Shown: piece by piece, positions 1 through 6,443 of the stretch
Position numbering within the stretch: position 1 is the stretch's first letter
Layout: the number at the start of each line of letters is the position of its first letter
Origin: Bacillota bacterium
GTDB lineage: Bacteria > Bacillota > Clostridia > Clostridiales > Clostridiaceae
Assembly (NCBI GenBank): GCA_030706065.1
Contig: JAUZPH010000185.1
Span: forward strand, 1-7,116
Direction of reading: 5' to 3'
DNA length: 7,116 nt
Position numbers and translations under genes: made by a program
Notes under the pieces: generated by a model
Told to the model about the DNA's origin: nothing
What the model saw: the letters and a program-made list of their open reading frames with translations, nothing else
Databases searched by the model: none

Positions 1-26
1 ACTAGTTGAAAGGGCGGAGACAGGCT

Positions 27-1541
27 ATGAATATAAATATATGCGAGGAAATAGAGAGGCTTCTCCAATATGGTGCAAGTAAGAGCCTGATGGATGAAGC
101 GGATAAAGTTTATACCAGGAACAGATTGCTGGAGGTACTGGAGCTAGATGACTTTGCAGAGGTGAAAATAGAGGAAGAGGCATTGGAATACCCGGATGAA
201 ATACTGGAGAATATAATGGCCTGGGCTCTTGAAATCGGGATTCTTGAATATGAGGGTGGAGTATACAAGGATCTGTTTGATACAAAGCTTATGGCATGTC
301 TTATGCCTAGGCCTTCAGAGGTAATTTCAAAGTTTAACGAGCTTTATCTTGAGAATAAGAAAGCTGCAACGGATTATTACTATTCCTTGTGCAGATACTC
401 CAACTATATAAGGACAAACAGGGTGGCGAAGGATCTAAAATGGCAGGTTGAGACCGGTTATGGGCCTATAGATATTACAATCAATCTGTCAAAGCCGGAA
501 AAGGACCCCAAGGCCATAGCGGCGGCTAAAAATCTGCCTTCTGTAGCTTACCCGAAATGCCTCCTCTGCAGGGAGAATGAGGGCTATGCAGGAAGGCTCA
601 ATCATCCTGCCAGACAGAATCACAGAGTTATTCCGGTAACACTGAACAACGAAGATTGGTTTTTCCAGTACTCTCCCTATGTCTACTATAATGAGCACTG
701 CATAGTATTCAAGGGCGGTCATGAACCTATGAGAATTTGCAAAGAAACCTTTACAAGGCTTTTGGACTTTACTGAGAGGTTCCCCCATTACTTTATAGGC
801 TCTAATGCAGACCTGCCAATAGTAGGAGGCTCAATTCTGTCCCATGACCATTTTCAGGGCGGGAATTATACCTTTGCCATGTCAAAGGCACCAGTGGAGG
901 AAGTATTCGAGGCTAAGGGCCTTAATGGAGTAAGTGTAGGCAAAGTAAAGTGGCCAATGTCCGTTATAAGGCTGGAAGGGGAAATAAAGGAAGAGGTTAT
1001 TGATGCCGGTTACAATATCTATACCCAATGGAAGGACTATTCCGATGAATCCGTAGATGTCCTTGCATATACTCAAGGAACTCCTCACAATACGGTAACC
1101 CCTATTGCAAGGATGAAAGACGGAAAATTCCAGCTCGATCTCGTACTGAGAAATAACAGAACCTCCAAGGAACACCCGGACGGCATATTTCATCCTCACA
1201 GCGAGCTTCATCATATCAAAAAGGAAAATATAGGGCTTATTGAAGTGATGGGCCTGGCGGTACTGCCGGCGAGACTTAAAAGCGAACTTAAGGAACTGGA
1301 GTATTTTCTTCTAAACAAGGACAGTCTGGGTGAAATTGACAGCAGGGAAGAGCTCGTCAAGCATAAGGAATGGTGCTGCGAGATTATCGGAAAATATGGC
1401 AATATAGACGGCGGTAATGTGAGCTCAATACTACAGAAAGAAGTGGGTATGAAATTCCTGACAGTTTTGGAGCATGCAGGTGTATTCAAGAGGGACAGGA
1501 CAGGGCAGGAAGCCTTTAACAAGTTTGTTAAATTGTTATAA
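27..1541 (+). CDS. galT: UDP-glucose--hexose-1-phosphate uridylyltransferase, class II (GalT)
   Basis: This cytoplasmic enzyme of the Leloir pathway exchanges UMP between UDP-glucose and galactose-1-phosphate, giving UDP-galactose and glucose-1-phosphate. The 504-residue product has the usual length of the Firmicutes class II family, which is longer than the E. coli type. Family landmarks are visible: a C-x-x-C pair at residues 178/181, HPARQNHRVIP at about 193-203, the active-site block SHDHFQGG at 272-279 (H275 is the likely uridylylated nucleophile and Q277 its partner, by analogy with the HxHxQ of class I), PHNTVTP at 353-359, and the C-terminal signature FHPHSELHHIKKENIG starting near 388. 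I chose ATG at 27 because a purine-rich GGGCGGAGA lies about 8 bases upstream; an in-frame TTG at 6 would overlap that ribosome site. The short leader and possible upstream stop codons at 3-9 suggest a co-transcribed upstream gene, plausibly galK (inferred). The gene is intact, and a GalR-like regulator follows 103 bp downstream. Confidence 0.96.
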   Translation: MNINICEEIERLLQYGASKSLMDEADKVYTRNRLLEVLELDDFAEVKIEEEALEYPDEILENIMAWALEIGILEYEGGVYKDLFDTKLMACLMPRPSEVISKFNELYLENKKAATDYYYSLCRYSNYIRTNRVAKDLKWQVETGYGPIDITINLSKPEKDPKAIAAAKNLPSVAYPKCLLCRENEGYAGRLNHPARQNHRVIPVTLNNEDWFFQYSPYVYYNEHCIVFKGGHEPMRICKETFTRLLDFTERFPHYFIGSNADLPIVGGSILSHDHFQGGNYTFAMSKAPVEEVFEAKGLNGVSVGKVKWPMSVIRLEGEIKEEVIDAGYNIYTQWKDYSDESVDVLAYTQGTPHNTVTPIARMKDGKFQLDLVLRNNRTSKEHPDGIFHPHSELHHIKKENIGLIEVMGLAVLPARLKSELKELEYFLLNKDSLGEIDSREELVKHKEWCCEIIGKYGNIDGGNVSSILQKEVGMKFLTVLEHAGVFKRDRTGQEAFNKFVKLL

Positions 1542-1567
1542 CACCTGTTGAATGTTAAAATAAACTG

Positions 1568-1606
1568 AGGAGGCTATGAAATATCAGTATTTTATCATAG
1601 CCTCCT
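1568..1606 (+). terminator. Perfect 12-bp hairpin between galT and galR-like gene (possible terminator or attenuator)
   Basis: The left arm AGGAGGCTATGA (1568-1579) is perfectly complementary to TCATAGCCTCCT (1595-1606), with a 15-nt A+T-rich loop. It begins 26 bases after the galT stop. A clean T-run does not follow on the plus strand (the next bases are AATGATATAAAATTT), so it is a weak intrinsic terminator by the usual rule. It may instead stabilise the 3' end of the galT message or attenuate read-through into the regulator. The left arm contains an AGGAGG Shine-Dalgarno-like sequence followed by ATG, discussed under findings. Confidence 0.6.
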
Positions 1607-1644
1607 AATGATATAAAATTTGATTGTAAAGGCAGGTCATATTA

Positions 1645-2646
1645 ATGGCAACCATTAAGGACATTGCAGCCAGAGCGGGAGTATCTATTGCTGCCGTTTC
1701 AAGAGTTTTGAATTTTGATGAGACCATAAATGTTTCCGACAGCACAAAAAAGAAAATTCTTGAGGCTGCGGAGGAGCTGAATTATATTCCTCTCAGGGAA
1801 AGGAAAAACAGGAAGAAGGATTATATAAACCTTGGTATAGTGCACTGGTATTCCGACAAGGAAGAGTTGGAGGACCCCTATTATCTTTCTATAAGAATGG
1901 GAATTGAGAAACACTGTGCCGATGAGCATGTGTTCTTTGTCAGGATCAACAAGGGGGAAAAGTATGAGAAATTGGAAAGCCTGGATGGAATTATCGCCAT
2001 CGGTAAGTTCGGAGACAAGGATATTGAGGGCTTCAGAAAGCTTACTACAAATATAGTCTTCGTAGATTCCTCGCCGGATGAGGACCTCTATGACTCTGTA
2101 GTTATAGATTTCAGAAAGGCAGTGACAGGAGTACTTGACTACCTGACCTCCCTGGGACATAAGGAGATCTACTACATGGGCGGAGAGGAATATGTTAATG
2201 AAGGCACTACCAAGGTAAAGGATTATAGATTGGAAACATACAGAGACTATATGGAGGAAATTGATCTATACAGCAGTGATAATGTATTACTTGGAAGGTT
2301 TACTCATGCCGACGGCTACAGATTGATGAGGGAGGCTCTTTTGCAAGGCAGGAAGCCCAGTGCGCTTTTTATTGCCAGTGATTCCATGGCCATCGGAACA
2401 TACAAGGCAATAATGGAGGCGGGGCTTAGTCTTCCCGGGGATATCAGCGTCATTGGCTTCAATGACATATCCACAGCTCAATATATGATACCTGCCCTGA
2501 GTACGGTGAAGGTATACAAGGACTTTATGGGTGAAACTGCAGTAGACCTGATACTGGAAAGATTGAAAAATGAGAGAGCTATAAGCAAAAAGATCATAGT
2601 GCCTACCAGGCTGATAATAAGGGAAAGCTGCAGGTCTTTAGAATAA
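1645..2646 (+). CDS. galR: LacI/GalR-family transcriptional repressor, probable galactose regulator
   Basis: This is a 333-residue DNA-binding repressor of the LacI family. The N-terminal helix-turn-helix is unmistakable (TIKDIAARAGVSIAAVSRVL, residues 3-22). It is followed by the rest of the headpiece to about residue 49 and a periplasmic-binding-protein-like sugar-sensing domain from about 61 to the end, with the family block FIASDSMAIGTYKA, the DISVIGFND segment and the ALSTVKV stretch near the C-terminus. The ATG at 1645 is preceded by AAAGGCAGG at 1628-1636 with suitable spacing. Position directly after galT, in the same orientation, suggests it binds galactose or a galactose phosphate and represses the gal genes; this is inference from context and from the Firmicutes GalR subgroup it resembles. 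The hinge is odd: after LNYIP it runs LRERKNRKKDY, strongly basic and without the usual hinge leucine. It could respond to another sugar. No operator can be assigned, because the promoter of the gal operon lies outside the window. Confidence 0.85.
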   Translation: MATIKDIAARAGVSIAAVSRVLNFDETINVSDSTKKKILEAAEELNYIPLRERKNRKKDYINLGIVHWYSDKEELEDPYYLSIRMGIEKHCADEHVFFVRINKGEKYEKLESLDGIIAIGKFGDKDIEGFRKLTTNIVFVDSSPDEDLYDSVVIDFRKAVTGVLDYLTSLGHKEIYYMGGEEYVNEGTTKVKDYRLETYRDYMEEIDLYSSDNVLLGRFTHADGYRLMREALLQGRKPSALFIASDSMAIGTYKAIMEAGLSLPGDISVIGFNDISTAQYMIPALSTVKVYKDFMGETAVDLILERLKNERAISKKIIVPTRLIIRESCRSLE

Positions 2647-2678
2647 TAATTTTACTGGAAGAAATAGGTTTTGCAATA

Positions 2679-2736
2679 AAAGTCCATTTGACCTCCAGGC
2701 TTTATATAATTTATAATGTATAAGAATATGGACTTT
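2679..2736. repeat. 9-bp inverted repeat bracketing the promoter
   Basis: AAAGTCCAT at 2679-2687 is the exact reverse complement of ATGGACTTT at 2728-2736. The 40 bases between them hold the whole -35 to -10 region. Paired half-sites flanking a promoter can be operators, or the arms could form a stem in read-through RNA from the upstream gene. A 9-bp match at this spacing is also about what chance would give once in a window of this size, so the assignment is tentative. Confidence 0.4.
2688..2717 (+). promoter_or_regulatory. Sigma-A-like promoter for the helicase/ppaX unit
   Basis: A -35 element TTGACC (2688-2693) and a consensus -10 element TATAAT (2712-2717) are separated by 18 bases, giving a predicted start near 2724 and a leader of about 100 nt before the helicase start codon. 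It is the best promoter match in the window. It is flanked by a 9-bp inverted repeat, AAAGTCCAT (2679-2687) and ATGGACTTT (2728-2736). The long leader also holds an AATTTG-GAT-CAAATT dyad (2761-2775). No terminator is evident between the upstream regulator gene and this promoter. Confidence 0.6.
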
Positions 2737-2825
2737 GTTAAGAATTGTTTATAGACAACCAATTTGGATCAAATTAAGTCTGAGTAATTGGCATGTACAG
2801 AATATATAATTGGAAGAGGATTTTT

Positions 2826-5189
2826 ATGAAGAAGCTTATGGATATGACTCCCTTTGAGCTCGGGGAGAGCGGAAAAGAAGAAGCTGTAAAGTATTTAATA
2901 ATGTATCTTTCAAAGGGTACGCCAAATAACAAGAGGCTGGCAGCCTCCGCCATAGGCAAGCTTTCCGAAAAACACAGGGAGGCCTGTCAAAAGGCGCTGC
3001 CCTTTTTAATAGAAAATTTAAGTGACAGCCACAGCCAGGTGAGGCAATATACCCTGAAGGCCATGACGAAGCTGGGACTGCCGGAGGAATACCGCAAATT
3101 CATATACAGTATATCGAAAAATGACAGTATGGAATACAACAGAAGGGCTGCAGCAGAGCTTTTCAACACGTTTACCGAAGCTGAGTCAGAACCGCCGGCA
3201 GCAGGGCCTAAAGATGAAAGGTCCTCATCAATGGAGTTTTCTGAAAATGTACCTGTCAGAAATATCAAAGCCGAGGAAGAAAGCTTCATCGAAATGCTCA
3301 ATAAGCGGTGCGGTATCAGTCTAACTGATAAACAGAAGGCGGCTGTGCTTCATAAGGATGGGCCTGCGCTTGTACTGGCAGTTCCTGGAGCAGGCAAGAC
3401 TACAGTGCTGCTGGCCAGGACAGCAAACTTGATAATAAACCACGGCATCAATCCTGCAGCTATACTGTCCATTACCTTCAGCAAGGCCTCGGCAATGGAT
3501 ATGAAGAACAGATATTATGCTTTTTTTAAGGATATAACCTCCATAGGAGCAAACTTCTCCACCATCCACTCCTTCTGTTTTGAGCTTATACGGAAGTATT
3601 CAATAATGAAAAATGTAAATTATAAGATAATCGAAGATGGGGACAACGGCAGTGAGAAGAGGTCGATTCTCAGGGAACTCTTCAAGCATTATAATGGTGA
3701 GAGTATTGATGATGATGCCCTGGAGGATATGATCAACTCAATAAGTTATGTAAAGAATATGATGCTCGGCAGGGAAGAAATTGATGAATATTCCACAGGA
3801 CTGGACATAAGATGCTTCAGCGAAATCTTTTCATCCTATGAAGAAGTCAAGGAGAAGAATAATTATCTTGATTATGATGACATGCTTACGAAAGCTTTCC
3901 ACATATTGAACTCGGAAGAGGACATATTGGAAAGGTACAGAAGCCTCTATAAATATATCCAGATTGATGAGGGACAGGACACTTCCAGGATTCAGCATAA
4001 ACTGATAGAGCTGATAGCAAGGCCGAAGAACAATGTCTTTATAGTAGCCGATGATGATCAGAGTATTTACAGCTTCCGAGGAGCCTATCCGAAGTTTTTG
4101 CTGGAATTTGACCGGATGTACAGCGGTACTGTGAAATACTTCATAGAGCAGAATTTCAGGTCTACACCGGAGATAGTGAATCTTGCAAACAAGTTTATCC
4201 GGTTCAACAGTGAAAGGTTTATGAAGAATCTGCATACAAAAAACAATTCCGGCGCTCCGGTGAAGGCTGTGAAGCTTAAAGACGAGATAGAAGAGGCGGA
4301 CTATATCTTAAAGCAGCTCCAGACAGCAGAAAACCGGGAAAGCGTCATACTATACCGAAACAATATGGCTGCCATAAGGCTTGCAGATGAACTCAGCAGG
4401 AGGGGTGTTTCCTTTTATATAAGAGACTACAACCGGTTCTTCTTCAAGCATTTTATAATAGAGGATATACGGTGCTTTATTCTCTTCACCCTGAATTATG
4501 GAGATGCGGATGCCTTTAAGAGGATATACTACAGAATTAACAGCTATGTGGCAAAAGATACTGCCGCCCGGCTTGCAAAGCTTGCTGACGGAAACAGGGA
4601 TGTATTCCAAATCGGAGGCTCCATTCCGGAGTTAAGCCGGGATCAAAAGGGAGCACTGGGGAGGCTCAGGAAGGTTTTTGAATTTATTAAGCTGAAGTCG
4701 CCCTATGACTTTATTGAATATATTGAAAAGGAATTAGGCTACAGCCGGTATTTGAAGGATAACTGCCCGAAGCTCGGCTATAGTTATGAAAGCCTGAGGG
4801 TCATACTGTCGAATTTAAAATCCCTGGCGGCGAGGTGCAGCAGCTTTGCCTCTTTTCTGGTGAGGCTGGATGAGCTTGAGAAGGTGCTGGAGGATTCAAG
4901 ATATAAAAAAGGGAAAACGGATATTACACTTTCTACCATACATTCCTCAAAAGGGCTTGAATTTTATAATGTATTTTTGATAGACTTAATAGATAATATA
5001 ATGCCTACCCGGTCCAGCATTGAAAGCTATGAAAAGGGAAGCCGGGAGGAGCTGGAAGAGGAGAGACGGCTCATGTATGTAGCCCTTACAAGGGCGAAAA
5101 AAAATCTTCATATAATAACACTGGAATCCAGGAATGAGGAAGCGGTGAAGCCCTCAAGGTTTATAGAAGAAGTTAAATATTCAATATAA
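2826..5189 (+). CDS. UvrD/PcrA-like SF1A DNA helicase with N-terminal HEAT-like repeats
   Basis: This 787-residue protein is predicted to be a 3'-5' ATP-dependent DNA helicase. Residues about 17-112 are helical repeats of HEAT type (KRLAASAIGKL, then LPFLIENLSDSHSQVRQYTL), followed by a polar linker to about 150. All superfamily 1A motifs follow: Q motif LTDKQKAAV (166-174), Walker A VPGAGKTT (186-193), Ib FSTIHSFCF (244-252), YLDYDDML (347-354), Walker B IDEGQD (380-385), III VADDDQSIYSFRGA (407-420), IV NFRSTPEIV (443-451), V ITLSTIHSSKGLEF (700-713) and VI EERRLMYVALTRAKK (745-759). The protein ends 28 residues after motif VI, so it lacks the C-terminal Tudor-like extension of PcrA/UvrD. 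ATG 2826 is preferred over the in-frame ATG 2793 because GGAAGAGGA (2812-2820) sits 5 bases upstream of it. A role in repair, or in clearing proteins from DNA, is inferred from the family. The HEAT region probably binds a partner or DNA. A HAD phosphatase follows 13 bp downstream. Confidence 0.93.
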   Translation: MKKLMDMTPFELGESGKEEAVKYLIMYLSKGTPNNKRLAASAIGKLSEKHREACQKALPFLIENLSDSHSQVRQYTLKAMTKLGLPEEYRKFIYSISKNDSMEYNRRAAAELFNTFTEAESEPPAAGPKDERSSSMEFSENVPVRNIKAEEESFIEMLNKRCGISLTDKQKAAVLHKDGPALVLAVPGAGKTTVLLARTANLIINHGINPAAILSITFSKASAMDMKNRYYAFFKDITSIGANFSTIHSFCFELIRKYSIMKNVNYKIIEDGDNGSEKRSILRELFKHYNGESIDDDALEDMINSISYVKNMMLGREEIDEYSTGLDIRCFSEIFSSYEEVKEKNNYLDYDDMLTKAFHILNSEEDILERYRSLYKYIQIDEGQDTSRIQHKLIELIARPKNNVFIVADDDQSIYSFRGAYPKFLLEFDRMYSGTVKYFIEQNFRSTPEIVNLANKFIRFNSERFMKNLHTKNNSGAPVKAVKLKDEIEEADYILKQLQTAENRESVILYRNNMAAIRLADELSRRGVSFYIRDYNRFFFKHFIIEDIRCFILFTLNYGDADAFKRIYYRINSYVAKDTAARLAKLADGNRDVFQIGGSIPELSRDQKGALGRLRKVFEFIKLKSPYDFIEYIEKELGYSRYLKDNCPKLGYSYESLRVILSNLKSLAARCSSFASFLVRLDELEKVLEDSRYKKGKTDITLSTIHSSKGLEFYNVFLIDLIDNIMPTRSSIESYEKGSREELEEERRLMYVALTRAKKNLHIITLESRNEEAVKPSRFIEEVKYSI

Positions 5190-5202
5190 AGGATGGGATA
5201 GT

Positions 5203-5844
5203 TTGATCAGAGCAGTATTGTTTGATTTGGATGGTACCCTTATAAATACGAATAAATTGATATTGGAATCCTTCAGGCATGCCTTCAGGAAACACCTTAA
5301 CATCGAAATGGATGAGGAAAGGATAGTCAGGTTCTTTGGAGAGCCTCTGAAAAAGAGCATGAAATCCGTCGACCCGGAGAATGCAGATACACTTATAGAA
5401 TATTTCAGGGAGTTTAATGAGGCGCAGCATGATGTATTGGCAGAAAGATATGCCGGTACGGAAGAGGCAATAACAACCCTGAAGGAAATGGGTATAAAGG
5501 TCGGAGTTGTTACCTCCAAAAGGAGAGTCATGGCAGAGAGAAGCTTGAAGCTCATAGGGGTGTTTCACATGATGGATGTGATTATCACTCCGGAGGATAC
5601 GGATAAGCACAAGCCCGACGGCGCTCCCATGCTGCTGGCCTGCGAAAGGATAGGAATTGCACCGGAGGAGGCATTGATGGTGGGAGACAGTATTTACGAC
5701 CTGGAGTGCGGAAGGAATGCCGGCAGCAGAACCGCTGCAGTGACTTATTCTTCCTTTTCTCTGGAGGAGCTAATGAGCTACAGGCCGAATTTTGTTGTAG
5801 ATAAGCTGGAGCAATTGACAGACATAGTACGTGAAATTGCCTAA
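5203..5844 (+). CDS. ppaX: HAD-superfamily phosphatase, PpaX-like (pyrophosphatase)
   Basis: This 213-residue HAD hydrolase closely matches the length of Bacillus PpaX (216), which splits the pyrophosphate made when HprK/P dephosphorylates Ser-P-HPr. The HAD motifs are complete: motif I FDLDGT with nucleophile D8 and general acid D10, motif II VVTSK (T104/S105), motif III lysine HKPDG (K137), and motif IV VGDSIYD (D162, D166). The helical cap lies at about 17-80. The stretch LFDLDGTLINTNKLI and the later LKLIGVF resemble PpaX more than phosphoglycolate phosphatase Gph, but these subfamilies are hard to separate by eye. Translation starts at TTG 5203; no ATG precedes the essential motif I, so the TTG is well supported. 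AAAGG at 5188-5192 overlaps the helicase stop codon, which suggests translational coupling with the helicase in a two-gene operon. No functional link between the two is evident. Confidence 0.82.
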   Translation: MIRAVLFDLDGTLINTNKLILESFRHAFRKHLNIEMDEERIVRFFGEPLKKSMKSVDPENADTLIEYFREFNEAQHDVLAERYAGTEEAITTLKEMGIKVGVVTSKRRVMAERSLKLIGVFHMMDVIITPEDTDKHKPDGAPMLLACERIGIAPEEALMVGDSIYDLECGRNAGSRTAAVTYSSFSLEELMSYRPNFVVDKLEQLTDIVREIA

Positions 5845-5850
5845 TCATGG

Positions 5851-5878
5851 TTGATTAACTCTTTTACTGAATTAATAT
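5851..5878 (+). promoter_or_regulatory. Putative promoter upstream of the tautomerase gene
   Basis: TTGATT (5851-5856) and TAATAT (5873-5878) are spaced by 16 bases in the short A+T-rich gap after the phosphatase gene. The gap also contains an 8-bp inverted repeat, TTAACTCT (5855-5862) and AGAGTTAA (5885-5892), that overlaps the promoter and could be an operator or a weak stem. No strong terminator separates this gene from the preceding unit, so read-through is also possible. Confidence 0.35.
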
Positions 5879-5919
5879 ATGTTTAGAGTTAAACGCCTAT
5901 ATATAAAGGAGTGATTCAT

Positions 5920-6270
5920 ATGCCTTATATCAACTGTACAACAACAAAAAAACTTACCGATGCTGAGAAGGATAACCTGAAAGCACAGATGGGAAAGCTT
6001 ATAGAAATACTTCCGGGTAAAAGTGAAGACTGGCTCTTCGTCGGTTTTAACGACAACCAGACCTTATATTTCAGAGGACAAAAGATGGAAGCTGCCGCTG
6101 TAGTTGAGGTTAAACTCTTCGGTGCCTCAGAGAAAAAATTCAAGGATGAGCTTACTTCCGGGATTTGCAAGGCTCTGGAGAAGGAGATAGCAGTGCCCGG
6201 TGAAGGCATCTATGTTATCTTTACCGAGGTTACCGACGGTAACTGGGGCTGGAACGGCGGGCTGTTCTGA
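5920..6270 (+). CDS. MIF-family tautomerase (phenylpyruvate tautomerase-like)
   Basis: This is a small 116-residue protein of the macrophage migration inhibitory factor (MIF) branch of the tautomerase superfamily, which forms trimers and interconverts keto and enol forms of compounds such as phenylpyruvate. The start ATG is directly followed by a proline codon, and removal of Met leaves the catalytic N-terminal Pro1. ATG 5920 is well placed 8 bases after AAAGGAG (5905-5911), whereas an in-frame GTG at 5911 would hide the proline. Numbering from that proline, the GK pair at 32-33 fits MIF G31-K32, the segment IYVIF (96-100) aligns with the MIF VYINY strand, and the C-terminus GNWGWNGGLF fits the MIF VGWNNSTF end. 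The MIF residue N97 is replaced here by isoleucine (I99), while the tyrosine (Y97) is kept. The natural substrate is unknown. It is probably a single-gene transcript, closed by the hairpin at 6305-6348. Confidence 0.88.
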   Translation: MPYINCTTTKKLTDAEKDNLKAQMGKLIEILPGKSEDWLFVGFNDNQTLYFRGQKMEAAAVVEVKLFGASEKKFKDELTSGICKALEKEIAVPGEGIYVIFTEVTDGNWGWNGGLF

Positions 6271-6304
6271 CAAGTGTGCTCCGGCAGAATATTTAAAGTT
6301 ATAG

Positions 6305-6348
6305 AAGGGCTGCTGCATAGTGAAAAACACATTGTGCACAGCTCTTTT
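6305..6348 (+). terminator. Rho-independent terminator after the tautomerase gene
   Basis: The left arm AAGGGCTG (6305-6312), a bulged C (6313) and TGCATAGTG (6314-6322) pair with CATTGTGCA (6330-6338) and CAGCTCTT (6339-6346) around a 7-nt A-rich loop, with three G-U pairs. The stem runs into TTTT (6345-6348). It lies 34 bases after the stop codon, as expected of an intrinsic terminator. Confidence 0.72.
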
Positions 6349-6368
6349 CATATAAATATAAATCATAC

Positions 6369-6402
6369 TTGTTATTCTGAGTATACATGATATTATTATA
6401 AT
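6369..6402 (+). promoter_or_regulatory. Putative promoter of the split-barrel flavoprotein gene
   Basis: TTGTTA (6369-6374) is followed after 16 bases by TATTAT (6391-6396). A perfect TATAAT lies slightly further down (6397-6402) but at 22-base spacing. Because a terminator precedes it at 6305-6348, the downstream gene needs its own promoter and this A+T-rich stretch is the only candidate. The exact -10 is ambiguous. Confidence 0.45.
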
Positions 6403-6443
6403 GAAGAAAATTTTAACATAGCTATATGAGAGGAGCAGAGATT

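Noticed and set aside
6..26. In-frame TTG start for galT
   Set aside because: It would begin inside the probable ribosome site, and ATG 27 fits both spacing and family length.
882..1522. Long antisense open frames opposite galT
   Set aside because: They are shadows of the well-conserved galT frame, have no ribosome sites and low-complexity, cysteine/serine-rich translations.
2761..2775. AATTTG-GAT-CAAATT dyad in the helicase leader as an operator
   Set aside because: Six-base arms with a short gap are expected many times by chance in A+T-rich sequence of this length; no regulator can be matched to it.
2793..2825. Upstream in-frame ATG for the helicase (11 extra residues)
   Set aside because: It lacks a Shine-Dalgarno sequence, whereas GGAAGAGGA sits at the right distance from ATG 2826; the added residues do not resemble the family.
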